From Flavobacteriaceae bacterium UBA5534 (GTDB taxonomy: Bacteria > Bacteroidota > Bacteroidia > Flavobacteriales > Flavobacteriaceae): a stretch of 64,000 bases of DNA. The position numbers and the translations under genes are program-made. Under the pieces are notes generated by a model. That model ran no database searches. It was given only the letters and a program-made list of their open reading frames with translations, and had not been told where the DNA came from. This document shows positions 45,596 to 55,341 of the stretch, piece after piece. The stretch lies in assembly GCA_002426015.1 (NCBI GenBank), contig DINS01000022.1, forward strand, positions 45,845 to 109,844. Reading direction: 5' to 3'. Within the stretch, counting starts at the first letter, position 1. The number at the start of each line of letters is the position of its first letter.

Positions 45596-46396
45596 ATGAA
45601 TAAAGAAATAAAAAGCCCACAAAATTCTTATATCAAGGAATTGGTCCAACTAAAGGAAAAGTCGCGCGAACGTAGAAAAACGGAAAAATTTCTTATAGAA
45701 GGCCAACGCGAAATTAGTTTGGCCATCAAAGGCAATTATGAGATTGAAACAATACTGTTTATCCCCGAATTAATTTCTGAATTGCAAATCAACAAATTAT
45801 CAAGTCAACATATTATCCTTATCGAAATCTCTAAAGAGGTCTATCAAAAATTGGCACATCGCGATACCACTGAAGGTATCTTGGCAGTCGCAAAAAGCAA
45901 GCCTCACGACCTAAAGAATATTCAATTTAAAACAAACAACCCTTTAGTAATCGTAGCCGAAGCTCCTGAAAAGCCTGGTAATATTGGTGCTTTATTACGT
46001 ACAGCTGATGCTGCAAATGTGGATGCTGTTATCATTGCCAATCCAAAAACCGATTTATATAATCCCAATATCATTCGCTCTAGCGTTGGTTGTATTTTTA
46101 CAAATCAGATAGCAACAGGTAGTACTTCTGAAATCATTGAATTTTTAAAACAAAACAATGTCAATATCTATTGTGCAGCATTGCAAGCTTCCGTCGAATA
46201 TCATACACAAGATTACAAATTAGCAACAGCCATCGTCGTTGGTACCGAAGCAACAGGATTAAGCAATGAATGGATTGACCATTCAACCCAAAACATCATC
46301 ATACCAATGCAAGGCGAAATAGATTCAATGAATGTGTCGGTAGCTGCTGGAATACTTATTTTTGAAGCCGTTCGACAAAGACGCATTAATTATTAA
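45596..46396 (+). CDS. TrmH-family rRNA/tRNA 2'-O-methyltransferase
   Basis: A 266-residue SpoU-class SPOUT enzyme. The N-terminal substrate-binding domain contains FLIEGQREISLAIKG and the catalytic domain has VVAEAPEKPGNIGALLRTADAANVDAVII, VGTEATGLSNEW and MQGEIDSMNVSVAAGILIFE. The N-terminal layout is like RlmB/TsnR-type rRNA methyltransferases; the target nucleotide is unknown. It is followed by an M48 protease gene (31-nt gap). Confidence 0.9.
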   Translation: MNKEIKSPQNSYIKELVQLKEKSRERRKTEKFLIEGQREISLAIKGNYEIETILFIPELISELQINKLSSQHIILIEISKEVYQKLAHRDTTEGILAVAKSKPHDLKNIQFKTNNPLVIVAEAPEKPGNIGALLRTADAANVDAVIIANPKTDLYNPNIIRSSVGCIFTNQIATGSTSEIIEFLKQNNVNIYCAALQASVEYHTQDYKLATAIVVGTEATGLSNEWIDHSTQNIIIPMQGEIDSMNVSVAAGILIFEAVRQRRINY

Positions 46397-46427
46397 TCAC
46401 ACATCAATAATTATTAATTTATAAAAT

Positions 46428-47660
46428 TTGACCGCAACAACCCTATTCTACATCATCATCGCCATTATCATCATCGATTTTATAATTGACAAAATCCTCG
46501 ATGCTTTGAATGCCAAACATTACAATGACCCAATTCCAAAAGAATTACAAGATGTATATGACGAAGATGACTACAAAAAATCGCAAGCCTATAAAGCCAC
46601 AAACTACAAATTTGGTATTTGGAGTTCAGCTTTTTCAATTGCTTTGACTTTAGCCTTTTTACTTTTAGATGGCTTTGAATATGTTGACACCATTGCGAGA
46701 AGTTATAGCGACAACGCTATTGTCATCGCCTTGATTTTCTTCGGAATCATTATGTTGGGCAGTGATATTATTTCGACACCTTTTGGTTATTATAAAACCT
46801 TTGTCATTGAAGAACAATTTGGCTTTAACAAAACCACTAAAAAAACATTTTGGGTGGACAAACTTAAGGGACTTTTGATGATGTCCATTATTGGTGGCGC
46901 ATTAGTGACACTCATTATCTGGTTTTATCAAATGACTGGAGATGCCTTCTGGCTGTATGCTTGGGGAATGGTAACCATTTTCACAGTGTTTATGAACCTA
47001 TTTTATGCAAAACTCATCGTTCCTATTTTTAACAAGCAAACACCTTTAGAAGAGGGCTCACTACGTGATAAAATTTCGGACTATGCACAATCGGTTGGTT
47101 TTAATTTAGATAAGATTTTTGTCATCGATGGCTCTAAACGCAGCACAAAAGCCAATGCCTACTTTTCGGGTTTTGGAAGCGAAAAACGTGTCACACTTTA
47201 TGATACGTTGATCAACGATTTGGAAGAAGACGAAATCGTCGCTGTCTTGGCTCACGAAGTTGGTCATTATAAAAAGAACCATATCATTTTCAATTTGCTG
47301 GCCTCGATAATGTTGACTGGTTTGACGCTTTACATTTTATCTATTTTTATATCAAATCCGTTATTGTCACATGCATTAGGTGTATCTATACCAAGTTTTC
47401 ACGTTGGATTGATAGCTTTTGGATTGCTCTACTCACCTATTTCAGAAATTACGGGCTTTGTGATGAATCATTTTTCACGAAAGTTTGAATACCAAGCTGA
47501 TGATTATGCAAAATCAACTTACAAAGGCGAACCACTCGTGACCTCTTTAAAGAAGCTTTCAAAAAATAGTTTGAGCAATCTCACACCACATCCAGCTTAT
47601 GTTTGGGTTCATTATTCGCATCCAACGCTGTTAGAGCGTGTGCGGAATTTGATGCGATAA
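46428..47660 (+). CDS. M48-family membrane metallopeptidase (Ste24-like)
   Basis: A 410-residue integral membrane zinc protease with several helices. HEVGH (about 278-282, in VLAHEVGHYKKNH) binds zinc, and a later Glu in SRKFEYQADDYA is the probable third ligand. The family includes CAAX prenyl endopeptidases in eukaryotes and membrane proteolysis in bacteria. Translation probably starts with a TTG at 46428 (M in MTATTLFYIII); no ATG is suitable. Co-transcription with the TrmH-family gene is likely. Confidence 0.92.
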   Translation: MTATTLFYIIIAIIIIDFIIDKILDALNAKHYNDPIPKELQDVYDEDDYKKSQAYKATNYKFGIWSSAFSIALTLAFLLLDGFEYVDTIARSYSDNAIVIALIFFGIIMLGSDIISTPFGYYKTFVIEEQFGFNKTTKKTFWVDKLKGLLMMSIIGGALVTLIIWFYQMTGDAFWLYAWGMVTIFTVFMNLFYAKLIVPIFNKQTPLEEGSLRDKISDYAQSVGFNLDKIFVIDGSKRSTKANAYFSGFGSEKRVTLYDTLINDLEEDEIVAVLAHEVGHYKKNHIIFNLLASIMLTGLTLYILSIFISNPLLSHALGVSIPSFHVGLIAFGLLYSPISEITGFVMNHFSRKFEYQADDYAKSTYKGEPLVTSLKKLSKNSLSNLTPHPAYVWVHYSHPTLLERVRNLMR

Positions 47661-47761
47661 AAAACGCTTGATTTTATATCATATTAGTTAAACAAACCCT
47701 CCCAAAAAATTTCTCCCAAAAAACTATTGCCAATTAATTTTCTTTATCTTACATTTAGTTT

Positions 47762-49966
47762 ATGACAGATGAAGCGTTAGAAAAAGAGAATGCAGCCATT
47801 GCCAAGGCTTACAAAAAATTGCTTAAAGTAAGTTATCAGGCGCTTACTGATGACGATAAAAAACTTATACGAAGTGCTTTTGATGTTGCAGTCGATGCAC
47901 ACAAAGACCAACGTCGTAAATCTGGTGAAGCCTATATCTTCCATCCTATTGCTGTAGCCACCATTGTAGCATCCGAAATTGGCTTGGATGCCACCTGTAT
48001 TGCTGCTGCTTTGCTACACGATGTCGTAGAAGACAACCCAAATTATACGCTCGACGATATTGAACGCCTTTTTGGCAATACCATCATGAAAATTGTCGAT
48101 GGGCTTACCAAAATTGCATCATTAAATAAAGATATGGATGTCTCTGCACAGGCAGAAAACTTCCGTAAAATGTTGTTGACACTCAATGACGATGTGCGAG
48201 TCATCATTATCAAAATTGCCGACCGACTTCACAATATGCAAACGATGGATTCGATGCATCCAGACAAACAGGTCAAAATCGCATCCGAAACCTTATACAT
48301 TTATGCGCCTTTGGCACATCGTATTGGCCTGTATAACATCAAAACAGAGCTCGAAGATTTAGGTTTAAAATATACCGAACCTGATGTGTACAACGACATT
48401 CTTAATAAAATACAGGAAAGCAAGGAAGAACAAGATGCCTACATCAAAGACTTTTCTAAAGTCATTGTCGATTCACTCAATAATGAAGGACTCAATTATG
48501 AAATAAAAGGACGACCAAAATCGATTTACTCCATAAGACGAAAAATGGTCAAACAAGGCGTATCGTTTGATGAAGTCTATGATAAATTTGCCGTTCGAAT
48601 CATCTATAAATCTGATTTTGCAAACGAAAAATTCCTCGCTTGGAAAATCTACTCCATAGTCACTGACCATTTTATCCCAAACCCAATACGGCTTCGCGAT
48701 TGGATATCATCGCCAAAATCGACAGGTTATGAGGCTTTGCACATTACTGTAATGGGACCAAAAGGCCGTTGGGTCGAAGTACAAATTAGAAGTGAGCGCA
48801 TGAATGAAATTGCCGAGAAAGGCTATGCTGCACACTACAAATACAAACAAGGCAATCAGGAAGACGCACTTGATACATGGATTGACAAACTCCAAGAAGC
48901 CCTTGAAAGTAACGAGATGAACGCTGTTGACTTTGTGGAGCAATTCAAACTCAATTTATATTCAAAGGAGATATTCGTATTCTCTCCAAAAGGAGATCTA
49001 AAATCACTGCCAAAAGGCGCTACTCCTCTCGACTTTGCATTTAGTGTTCATACTGAAGTTGGGATGAAAACGCGTGGTGCAAAGGTCAATGGAAAACTGG
49101 TGCCTTTGAGCCACGAATTACAAAGTGGCGACCAAGTTGAGATTTTAACTGCCGAAAATGCCAAACCAAATGTCAACTGGTTAGACTATGCTACCACAGC
49201 TCGTGCAAGAAGCAAAATAAAATCATCACTTAAAGACGAAAAGAAACTTGTTGCCGAAGATGGCAAAGAATTGTTGCGCAGAAAACTAAAACAACTCAAA
49301 ATCAATCTTGACGAAAAATCGGTCAATGACATGGTGGTTTATTTTAAACTAAAGACAAGTTTAGATTTGTTTTACAGAGTGGGTGTTGGCACCATTGACA
49401 ATGCCATGCTCAAGGAGTTTGCCAACTCGCGTAGCAATGCGTTTATGAGCTATATAAAAAGCAAAATACGCAAGCCAACTGTTGCACAAGACATTGATAA
49501 AGATGAAATTACAGCCAAATATGACCTGCTTGTTTTTGGAAAAGAAGAAGAAAAACTCGACTATAAACTTTCAGCCTGTTGCAACCCGATTCCTGGTGAT
49601 GATGTGTTTGGATTTTTAACAATCAATGAAGGGATTAAGGTTCATAAAAAAAATTGTCCAAACGCTGTAAGTCTTCAATCCAACTACGCATATCGTATTA
49701 TGAAAGCCAAATGGATTGATTCGTCCCAACAAGAATTTTCAGCTCAAATCACTTTATCCGGAATCGACAATCTTGGGTTGGTCAATAATATCACAAAGGT
49801 CATTTCTTCTAATATGCACGTTAACATGAAGAGTATCAGTTTTCAGACAGACGATGGCATATTTTCTGGAAAAATAAATGTAATTGTAAAAAATAACACA
49901 ATGCTCAAAAAACTGATGGACAATCTTAAAAAAATTAATGGGATTGATAAGGTGACTAGAGTTTAA
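47762..49966 (+). CDS. rel: Bifunctional (p)ppGpp synthetase/hydrolase, RelA/SpoT family
   Basis: Key enzyme of the stringent response, 734 residues. The N-terminal HD hydrolase domain has the HDVVED motif and downstream KIADRLHNMQTM. The synthetase domain has RPKSIYSIRRKM, FDEVYDKFAVRIIY and YEALHITVMGPKGRWVEVQIRS. A TGS domain (about 400-460) and a C-terminal ACT domain (about 660-734) complete the long Rel form. An intact HD motif and synthetase suggest a bifunctional enzyme. It starts a run with fur (26 nt) and purA (9 nt). Confidence 0.96.
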   Translation: MTDEALEKENAAIAKAYKKLLKVSYQALTDDDKKLIRSAFDVAVDAHKDQRRKSGEAYIFHPIAVATIVASEIGLDATCIAAALLHDVVEDNPNYTLDDIERLFGNTIMKIVDGLTKIASLNKDMDVSAQAENFRKMLLTLNDDVRVIIIKIADRLHNMQTMDSMHPDKQVKIASETLYIYAPLAHRIGLYNIKTELEDLGLKYTEPDVYNDILNKIQESKEEQDAYIKDFSKVIVDSLNNEGLNYEIKGRPKSIYSIRRKMVKQGVSFDEVYDKFAVRIIYKSDFANEKFLAWKIYSIVTDHFIPNPIRLRDWISSPKSTGYEALHITVMGPKGRWVEVQIRSERMNEIAEKGYAAHYKYKQGNQEDALDTWIDKLQEALESNEMNAVDFVEQFKLNLYSKEIFVFSPKGDLKSLPKGATPLDFAFSVHTEVGMKTRGAKVNGKLVPLSHELQSGDQVEILTAENAKPNVNWLDYATTARARSKIKSSLKDEKKLVAEDGKELLRRKLKQLKINLDEKSVNDMVVYFKLKTSLDLFYRVGVGTIDNAMLKEFANSRSNAFMSYIKSKIRKPTVAQDIDKDEITAKYDLLVFGKEEEKLDYKLSACCNPIPGDDVFGFLTINEGIKVHKKNCPNAVSLQSNYAYRIMKAKWIDSSQQEFSAQITLSGIDNLGLVNNITKVISSNMHVNMKSISFQTDDGIFSGKINVIVKNNTMLKKLMDNLKKINGIDKVTRV

Positions 49967-49992
49967 TTTTGTGTAAATTTGCAACTTGAAAT

Positions 49993-50445
49993 ATGAGTCT
50001 AAAAACAGAACATACCAATCAGGAAATTGTAAAAAATGTATTTACTGCATTTCTTGAAGAAAAAGGACACCGCAAAACACCAGAACGTTACGCAATTCTT
50101 CAAGAAATCTACGATAGTGAGGAACATTTTGATATTGAATCACTCTATATCAAAATGAAAAACAAAAACTATCGTGTCAGTCGCGCAACCCTTTACAACA
50201 CTATCGAACTACTTTTAGAATGTGCCTTGGTACGCAAACACCAATTTGGGCAAAATCAGGCACATTATGAAAAATGCTATTTTGACAAGCAGCATGACCA
50301 TGTGATTCTTACGGATACTGGAGAAGTGATAGAGTTTTGTGACCCTCGAATTCAAACCATCAAAAAAACAATTGAAGAAGTATTTGATATTTCAATTTCA
50401 AATCATTCACTATACTTTTACGGAACAAAAAACAAACCTAATTAA
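49993..50445 (+). CDS. fur: Fur-family transcriptional regulator
   Basis: A 150-residue Fur/PerR-like metalloregulator. The winged helix (about 20-90, with [26 protein letters not shown] and [12 protein letters not shown]) is followed by a dimerisation part with [20 protein letters not shown]. The CxxC structural zinc motif of E. coli Fur is missing here (LTDTG in its place), so it likely uses other ligands. Whether it senses iron, peroxide or another metal cannot be said. It lies between rel and purA. Confidence 0.9.
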   Translation: MSLKTEHTNQEIVKNVFTAFLEEKGHRKTPERYAILQEIYDSEEHFDIESLYIKMKNKNYRVSRATLYNTIELLLECALVRKHQFGQNQAHYEKCYFDKQHDHVILTDTGEVIEFCDPRIQTIKKTIEEVFDISISNHSLYFYGTKNKPN

Positions 50446-50454
50446 CTATTAAAA

Positions 50455-51726
50455 ATGGCAGTAGATTTACTACTTGGACTACAATGGGGAGACGAAGGCA
50501 AAGGAAAGATTGTTGACGTGCTGACCTCCAAATACAACATTATTGCACGTTTTCAAGGTGGGCCAAATGCTGGACACACTTTGGTCTTCAACGGTAAAAA
50601 ACATGTGCTTCACACCATTCCTTCTGGTATTTTCCATGAAGGAACTGCAAACTTAGTAGGAAATGGTGTGGTCATTGATCCTGTCATTTTTAAAAAAGAA
50701 CTCGATAAGCTTGAAGATCAGAATGTAGATTATAGAAAATCGCTATTGATTTCGCGCAAAGCCCATATCATTTTGCCAACACATCGCCTTCTGGACGCAG
50801 CGAGTGAAGCTTCCAAAGGAAAAGCAAAAATTGGTTCAACTCTAAAAGGAATTGGCCCAACGTATATGGACAAAACTGGCAGAAACGGAATAAGAGTTGG
50901 TGATATTGAGTTAGCCGATTGGAAGGACAAGTATCGTGCGTTGGCAGACAAGCATGAAGCGATGATAGCTTTTTACAATGTTGATGTTCAGTACGATTTA
51001 CAAGAATTGGAAAATGAATTTTTCAAATCGATAGAAGTTTTAAAAACCCTTACCTTTATTGATTCTGAAGAGTATTTGCATCAAGCACAAAAAGAAGGTA
51101 AATCTATTTTAGCTGAAGGTGCTCAAGGCTCGCTTTTAGATATCGACTTTGGAACCTATCCTTTTGTAACATCATCCAACACAACTGCCGCTGGAGCCTG
51201 TACAGGTTTAGGAATTGCACCTAACAAAATTGGTGAGGTCTTCGGGATTTTTAAAGCCTACACAACAAGAGTTGGTTCAGGGCCTTTCCCAACCGAATTA
51301 TTTGATGAAGTTGGAGAGACCATGGGTCGTGTTGGTAACGAATTTGGTGCCACTACAGGTCGCCCTCGCCGTTGCGGATGGTTAGATCTTGTTGCTTTGC
51401 GCTATGCATGTCAAGTCAATGGGGTTACTCAATTAATCATGATGAAAGGCGATGTTCTTTCTGGGTTTAAAACACTAAAAGTATGTACTGCCTACAACTA
51501 CAAAGGGAACATCATACAACATTTGCCTTATAATATTGAAGCAGAAAACGTCACTCCTATTTACACCGATTTTAAAGGTTGGAATGAAGATTTGACCGAA
51601 ATGACCGACGCTTCAAAAATGCCAAAAGCATTAATGGATTATATCGTTTTCCTTGAAAAAGAACTTGAGATACCTATTACCATCGTATCAGTTGGACCTG
51701 ATAGAAAACAAACGATTATAAGATAA
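50455..51726 (+). CDS. purA: Adenylosuccinate synthase
   Basis: Converts IMP and aspartate to adenylosuccinate with GTP, the first step to AMP. The 423 residues have the P-loop LGLQWGDEGKGKIVD, GNGVVIDP, GPTYMDK and TSSNTTAAGACTGLGI and TTGRPRRCGWLD motifs. (p)ppGpp is a known inhibitor of this enzyme in bacteria, so its operon position after rel is notable. It lies 9 nt after fur and ends at a terminator. Confidence 0.97.
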   Translation: MAVDLLLGLQWGDEGKGKIVDVLTSKYNIIARFQGGPNAGHTLVFNGKKHVLHTIPSGIFHEGTANLVGNGVVIDPVIFKKELDKLEDQNVDYRKSLLISRKAHIILPTHRLLDAASEASKGKAKIGSTLKGIGPTYMDKTGRNGIRVGDIELADWKDKYRALADKHEAMIAFYNVDVQYDLQELENEFFKSIEVLKTLTFIDSEEYLHQAQKEGKSILAEGAQGSLLDIDFGTYPFVTSSNTTAAGACTGLGIAPNKIGEVFGIFKAYTTRVGSGPFPTELFDEVGETMGRVGNEFGATTGRPRRCGWLDLVALRYACQVNGVTQLIMMKGDVLSGFKTLKVCTAYNYKGNIIQHLPYNIEAENVTPIYTDFKGWNEDLTEMTDASKMPKALMDYIVFLEKELEIPITIVSVGPDRKQTIIR

Positions 51727-51733
51727 ATAAAAG

Positions 51734-51766
51734 CCCTGTTTTTGAGTTTATAGAAACAGGGTTTTT
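51734..51766 (+). terminator. rel-fur-purA operon terminator
   Basis: Stem CCCTGTTT (51734-51741) / AAACAGGG (51754-51761) with a 12-nt loop and TTTTT directly after, 7 nt past the purA stop. Confidence 0.85.
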
Positions 51767-51838
51767 CTGTTAAAACTTTTGTTAACTGACAATACTACCT
51801 GAATAATATAGTTATTTTTGAAACAAATTAACAACACC

Positions 51839-53992
51839 TTGAAAGCATTCTCTTATATCTTAATCTTTCTCTTTTGTGTTTGTATGACAACTGAATCACA
51901 AGCGCAAAAGTCAAAAAAAATACAAATTGAGTATGTTGGTTTTGCTAATTCTGATAGCCTATTAGGTAAAGGAGTTACCGTATTTACTAGAGACAACACA
52001 CAACAAGTTCATTTTATACACGAAGGTGTCAATATGTGGTGTGACAAAGCCGTTTATTATGAGCAAGAAGATTTTATAGAAGCTTATAGCCATGTTATCA
52101 TGAAGCAAGGCGACACTATCAACATGAATGCCAAATATGTAGAATATAGTGGAAAAACCCAATTGGCTTTTGCAAGTGGAGATGTGGTGTTGACCGAACC
52201 AAAATCTGTATTAACGACAGATACGCTCTATTTTGACAGAACCAAACAACAAGCCTTTTACAAAACCAGAGGAAAAGTGGTCAGGGATTCTTCTGGAACC
52301 ATTACAAGTCAAATAGGTCGTTATTATATGGACAGCAAAAAGTATCAATTTGTCAAAGATGTGGTGCTTGTTAATCCAGAATACACGCTCAAGACCAACC
52401 AACTCGATTACTATACCGAAAATGGACACGCTTATTTATTTGGCCCTTCGACCATTGTTGGCGAAACCAGTACGATTTATTGTGAGCGTGGCTTTTATGA
52501 TACTAAAAATGACACAGGTCATTTTGTAAAAAAATCAAAAATAAATTACGAGAATCGGATTTTTGAAGGCGACAGTATGTATTTTGACAGGAAAATCAAT
52601 TTTGCCTCAGCCACCAACAACATAAAAGTTACTGATACCATCAATAACAGCATAGTCAAAGGTCATTATGCCGAAGTTTGGCGAGCTAAAGACTCTGTAT
52701 TTATTACCAAACGTGCTTTGGCAATTACCGTTCAGGAACGCGATTCGATATATATGCACAGTGATACCATACGAGTCAACGGAAAACCCGAACATCGGAT
52801 TACCCGAGCTTATTACAATGCCAAAATTTATAAAAGTGACATGAGCGGCAAGGCCGATTCCATTCATACTGACCACAAAACCGGATTGACACGACTGATT
52901 AATTTGGCGCGCTTTTCGTCAACAGATGCTTTTAGCACCAAACGAAACCCTATTTTGTGGAATGTCCATAACCAAATGACTGGCGATACCATTCATTTGA
53001 TTTCCAACCCTAAAACTGAACAGCTCGATTCCTTGATAGTATTCAATAATGCCATGCTCATCAGCAAGGATACTTTGGGAACTGGTTTTAATCAGGTTAA
53101 AGGGCAACGTTTGATCGGCTTGTTTAAAGACAATGCGCTTTACAATGTTGACATCATCAAGAATGCTGAAGTCATTTATTTTTCTTACGATAGCAATAAT
53201 GAATTGATGGCCATTAACAAATCAAGATCTGGCAGTATCAATCTTAAAATTTCTGACAATCAGGTGGATGAAATCCGTTTATTGAACGAAGTCAATGGCG
53301 AATTATATCCAGAATCGAAATTTCCAGAAAACGCTCGAAAATTAAGAGGTTTTGATTGGCGCGAAGATGAGCGACCACAAAGTGTCGATGATTTATTTAA
53401 GGACGATCCACCTTTAGTCTTACCAATTATAAAAGGCTTGGATGACTACGTCCCACCTGAAGAGTTTTTTGATGAAGAACTGTTACAGCGCATCGAAGAT
53501 GCGAGACCGAAAGATGCTAGGAAAGAGGATGTTAATAAAGCTGCCAGAAACATCCCCAAAGATGCTGTTTCGTTAAAATATAATAGTGATTTAAATTCAA
53601 ATGGCTGGCAAAAAATTGCTGTCCAAATTAAATCTACTAAAGATAGCAGCCCTAATGGAAAAAAAACAGCACAAATAGTTACTGGGACTGGTACAGGAGA
53701 TGGATATCTTAATTACGTCCTGAATAGAAGGTCAAAAAAATTAGAATGGTCTTTATGGCTAAAAGGTGATGGAACTATCAGAATATCAATACAAGAAAAT
53801 GGTGGTGACTACACAATGTATGGTAGCGAAGAAGTTAACCTTACAAACGAATGGAAAAAATACACAGTTGCTGCAAATACTGATGATAGCGATGAAAATT
53901 TCCCTCGTTGTCTTATCTATGATATCCAATCAACTGACACTTTTAGTATTTGGGGAGCAGAATTAAACGAGCCAACAAAAGAAGAAAATTGA
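51839..53992 (+). CDS. OstA-like exported protein with extra C-terminal jelly-roll domain
   Basis: A 717-residue exported protein. A hydrophobic signal sequence (KAFSYILIFLFCVC...ESQAQ) precedes an OstA/LptA-like region (about 40-560) with repeated beta strands typical of lipopolysaccharide transport proteins (ADTLYFDRT, TSTIYCERGFYDT). From about residue 590 an extra jelly-roll, CBM-like domain follows (SLKYNSDLNSNGWQKIAVQI ... WGAELNEP). Two in-frame TTG starts are possible. The one at 51818 lies inside a TATTTTTG promoter-like box (51813-51820), so 51839 is preferred; the true start is uncertain. Its stop overlaps the aminotransferase start by 1 nt (TGATG). Confidence 0.85.
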   Translation: MKAFSYILIFLFCVCMTTESQAQKSKKIQIEYVGFANSDSLLGKGVTVFTRDNTQQVHFIHEGVNMWCDKAVYYEQEDFIEAYSHVIMKQGDTINMNAKYVEYSGKTQLAFASGDVVLTEPKSVLTTDTLYFDRTKQQAFYKTRGKVVRDSSGTITSQIGRYYMDSKKYQFVKDVVLVNPEYTLKTNQLDYYTENGHAYLFGPSTIVGETSTIYCERGFYDTKNDTGHFVKKSKINYENRIFEGDSMYFDRKINFASATNNIKVTDTINNSIVKGHYAEVWRAKDSVFITKRALAITVQERDSIYMHSDTIRVNGKPEHRITRAYYNAKIYKSDMSGKADSIHTDHKTGLTRLINLARFSSTDAFSTKRNPILWNVHNQMTGDTIHLISNPKTEQLDSLIVFNNAMLISKDTLGTGFNQVKGQRLIGLFKDNALYNVDIIKNAEVIYFSYDSNNELMAINKSRSGSINLKISDNQVDEIRLLNEVNGELYPESKFPENARKLRGFDWREDERPQSVDDLFKDDPPLVLPIIKGLDDYVPPEEFFDEELLQRIEDARPKDARKEDVNKAARNIPKDAVSLKYNSDLNSNGWQKIAVQIKSTKDSSPNGKKTAQIVTGTGTGDGYLNYVLNRRSKKLEWSLWLKGDGTIRISIQENGGDYTMYGSEEVNLTNEWKKYTVAANTDDSDENFPRCLIYDIQSTDTFSIWGAELNEPTKEEN

Positions 53993-55176
53993 TGTCTGAA
54001 GATTTCCTAAAATATCAAGCGCAAACAACACCTCATCCTTTAGCCATGGAAATTTCACATGCAGAGGGAAGCTATATATACGACACTAACAACAAAGCCT
54101 ATTTAGATTTTGTTGCTGGTGTTTCTGCTTGTACTTTGGGTCACAGACACCCAAAAGTGGTTAAAGCCATAAAACAACAATTGGACAAATATTTGCATGT
54201 CATGGTTTATGGTGAGTATATTCAAGAACCTGCAGTTGAGTTGACCAAATTGTTAGCTAAACATTTGCCAGATTCTCTAGAAACGACCTATTTAACCAAT
54301 TCTGGTACTGAAGCTATTGAAGGTGCTTTAAAATTGGCACGACGAGCTACAGGCCGAAGCCAAATCATTGCAGCAAAACATGCATATCATGGCAACACAA
54401 TGGGCTCGATGAGCGTAATGGGCTATGAAGAACGCAAACAAGCCTTTAGACCATTGGTTCCAGATGTCCATTTTATTACTTATAACAATTGTGATGACTT
54501 AAAACTTATTACTCGTAGGACAGCTGCAGTTATCCTTGAGACCATCCAAGGAGGTGCAGGTTTTATAGAGCCCAAAGGCAAATATCTCGAAAAAGTAAGG
54601 ACACGTTGTGATGAAGTTGGAGCGTTATTAATACTTGATGAAATACAACCAGGTATCGGTCGTACAGGAAAACTATTTGGTTTCGAACATTATAATTGCA
54701 TACCAGATATTTTAGTTTCTGGAAAAGGTTTGGGTGGTGGCATGCCAATAGGTGCATTCACAGCATCAAGAGGAATGATGTCCACTTTAAAAGATCATCC
54801 AAAATTAGGGCACATCACAACTTTTGGTGGACATCCTGTAATAGCTGCTGCAGCCTTGGCTACAGTTAAAGAAATTACCGAAAGCAAATTAATGCCACAG
54901 GCACTAGAAAAAGAGCAACTGGTCAGACAACATTTGACACATCCGTTGATAGAAGAAATTCGTGGAAAAGGATTGATGTTAGCTGCTATTTTACCTTCAG
55001 CTGACCTAGTAAATGAAGTCATTTTAAAGTGTCAAGATGAAGGATTAATCTTGTTTTGGCTGCTTTTTGAACCCAAAGCCATTCGAATTACGCCTCCCTT
55101 GACCATTTCAAAAGACGAAATTATCAAAGGTTGCCAGATTATAACTCGAGTTTTGGACACTATATCTAAAAAATAA
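53992..55176 (+). CDS. Class III PLP-dependent aminotransferase
   Basis: A 394-residue fold-type I aminotransferase. NSGTEAIEGALKLARRATGR, DEIQPGIGRTGKLFGFE and the PLP lysine in SGKGLGGGMPIGAF are clear. Family relatives act on acetylornithine, ornithine or 4-aminobutyrate, and the exact substrate cannot be fixed. Its ATG overlaps the OstA stop, so the two are translationally coupled; a functional link to lipopolysaccharide transport is not obvious. The upstream in-frame extension from 53950 was rejected because it runs into the OstA gene. Confidence 0.92.
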   Translation: MSEDFLKYQAQTTPHPLAMEISHAEGSYIYDTNNKAYLDFVAGVSACTLGHRHPKVVKAIKQQLDKYLHVMVYGEYIQEPAVELTKLLAKHLPDSLETTYLTNSGTEAIEGALKLARRATGRSQIIAAKHAYHGNTMGSMSVMGYEERKQAFRPLVPDVHFITYNNCDDLKLITRRTAAVILETIQGGAGFIEPKGKYLEKVRTRCDEVGALLILDEIQPGIGRTGKLFGFEHYNCIPDILVSGKGLGGGMPIGAFTASRGMMSTLKDHPKLGHITTFGGHPVIAAAALATVKEITESKLMPQALEKEQLVRQHLTHPLIEEIRGKGLMLAAILPSADLVNEVILKCQDEGLILFWLLFEPKAIRITPPLTISKDEIIKGCQIITRVLDTISKK

Positions 55177-55341
55177 AAGTCCAGAAACAAACATCTATCC
55201 ATCTGTATATCAGATACCAATACTTCCTTACCTAAAATTACAGTTCAACTGTTAATTACTTTGTTGAAAACATTAGCCTCAATTTCTTCAATTTCTTAAT
55301 GATAACAGTAAATTTATTTCAACGAACAATAACCTGTGCTT

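Noticed and set aside
51818..51838. TTG start of the OstA-like gene at 51818
   Set aside because: This TTG is the end of a TATTTTTG box that looks like a promoter element. The next in-frame TTG at 51839 gives an equally good signal peptide; both remain possible.
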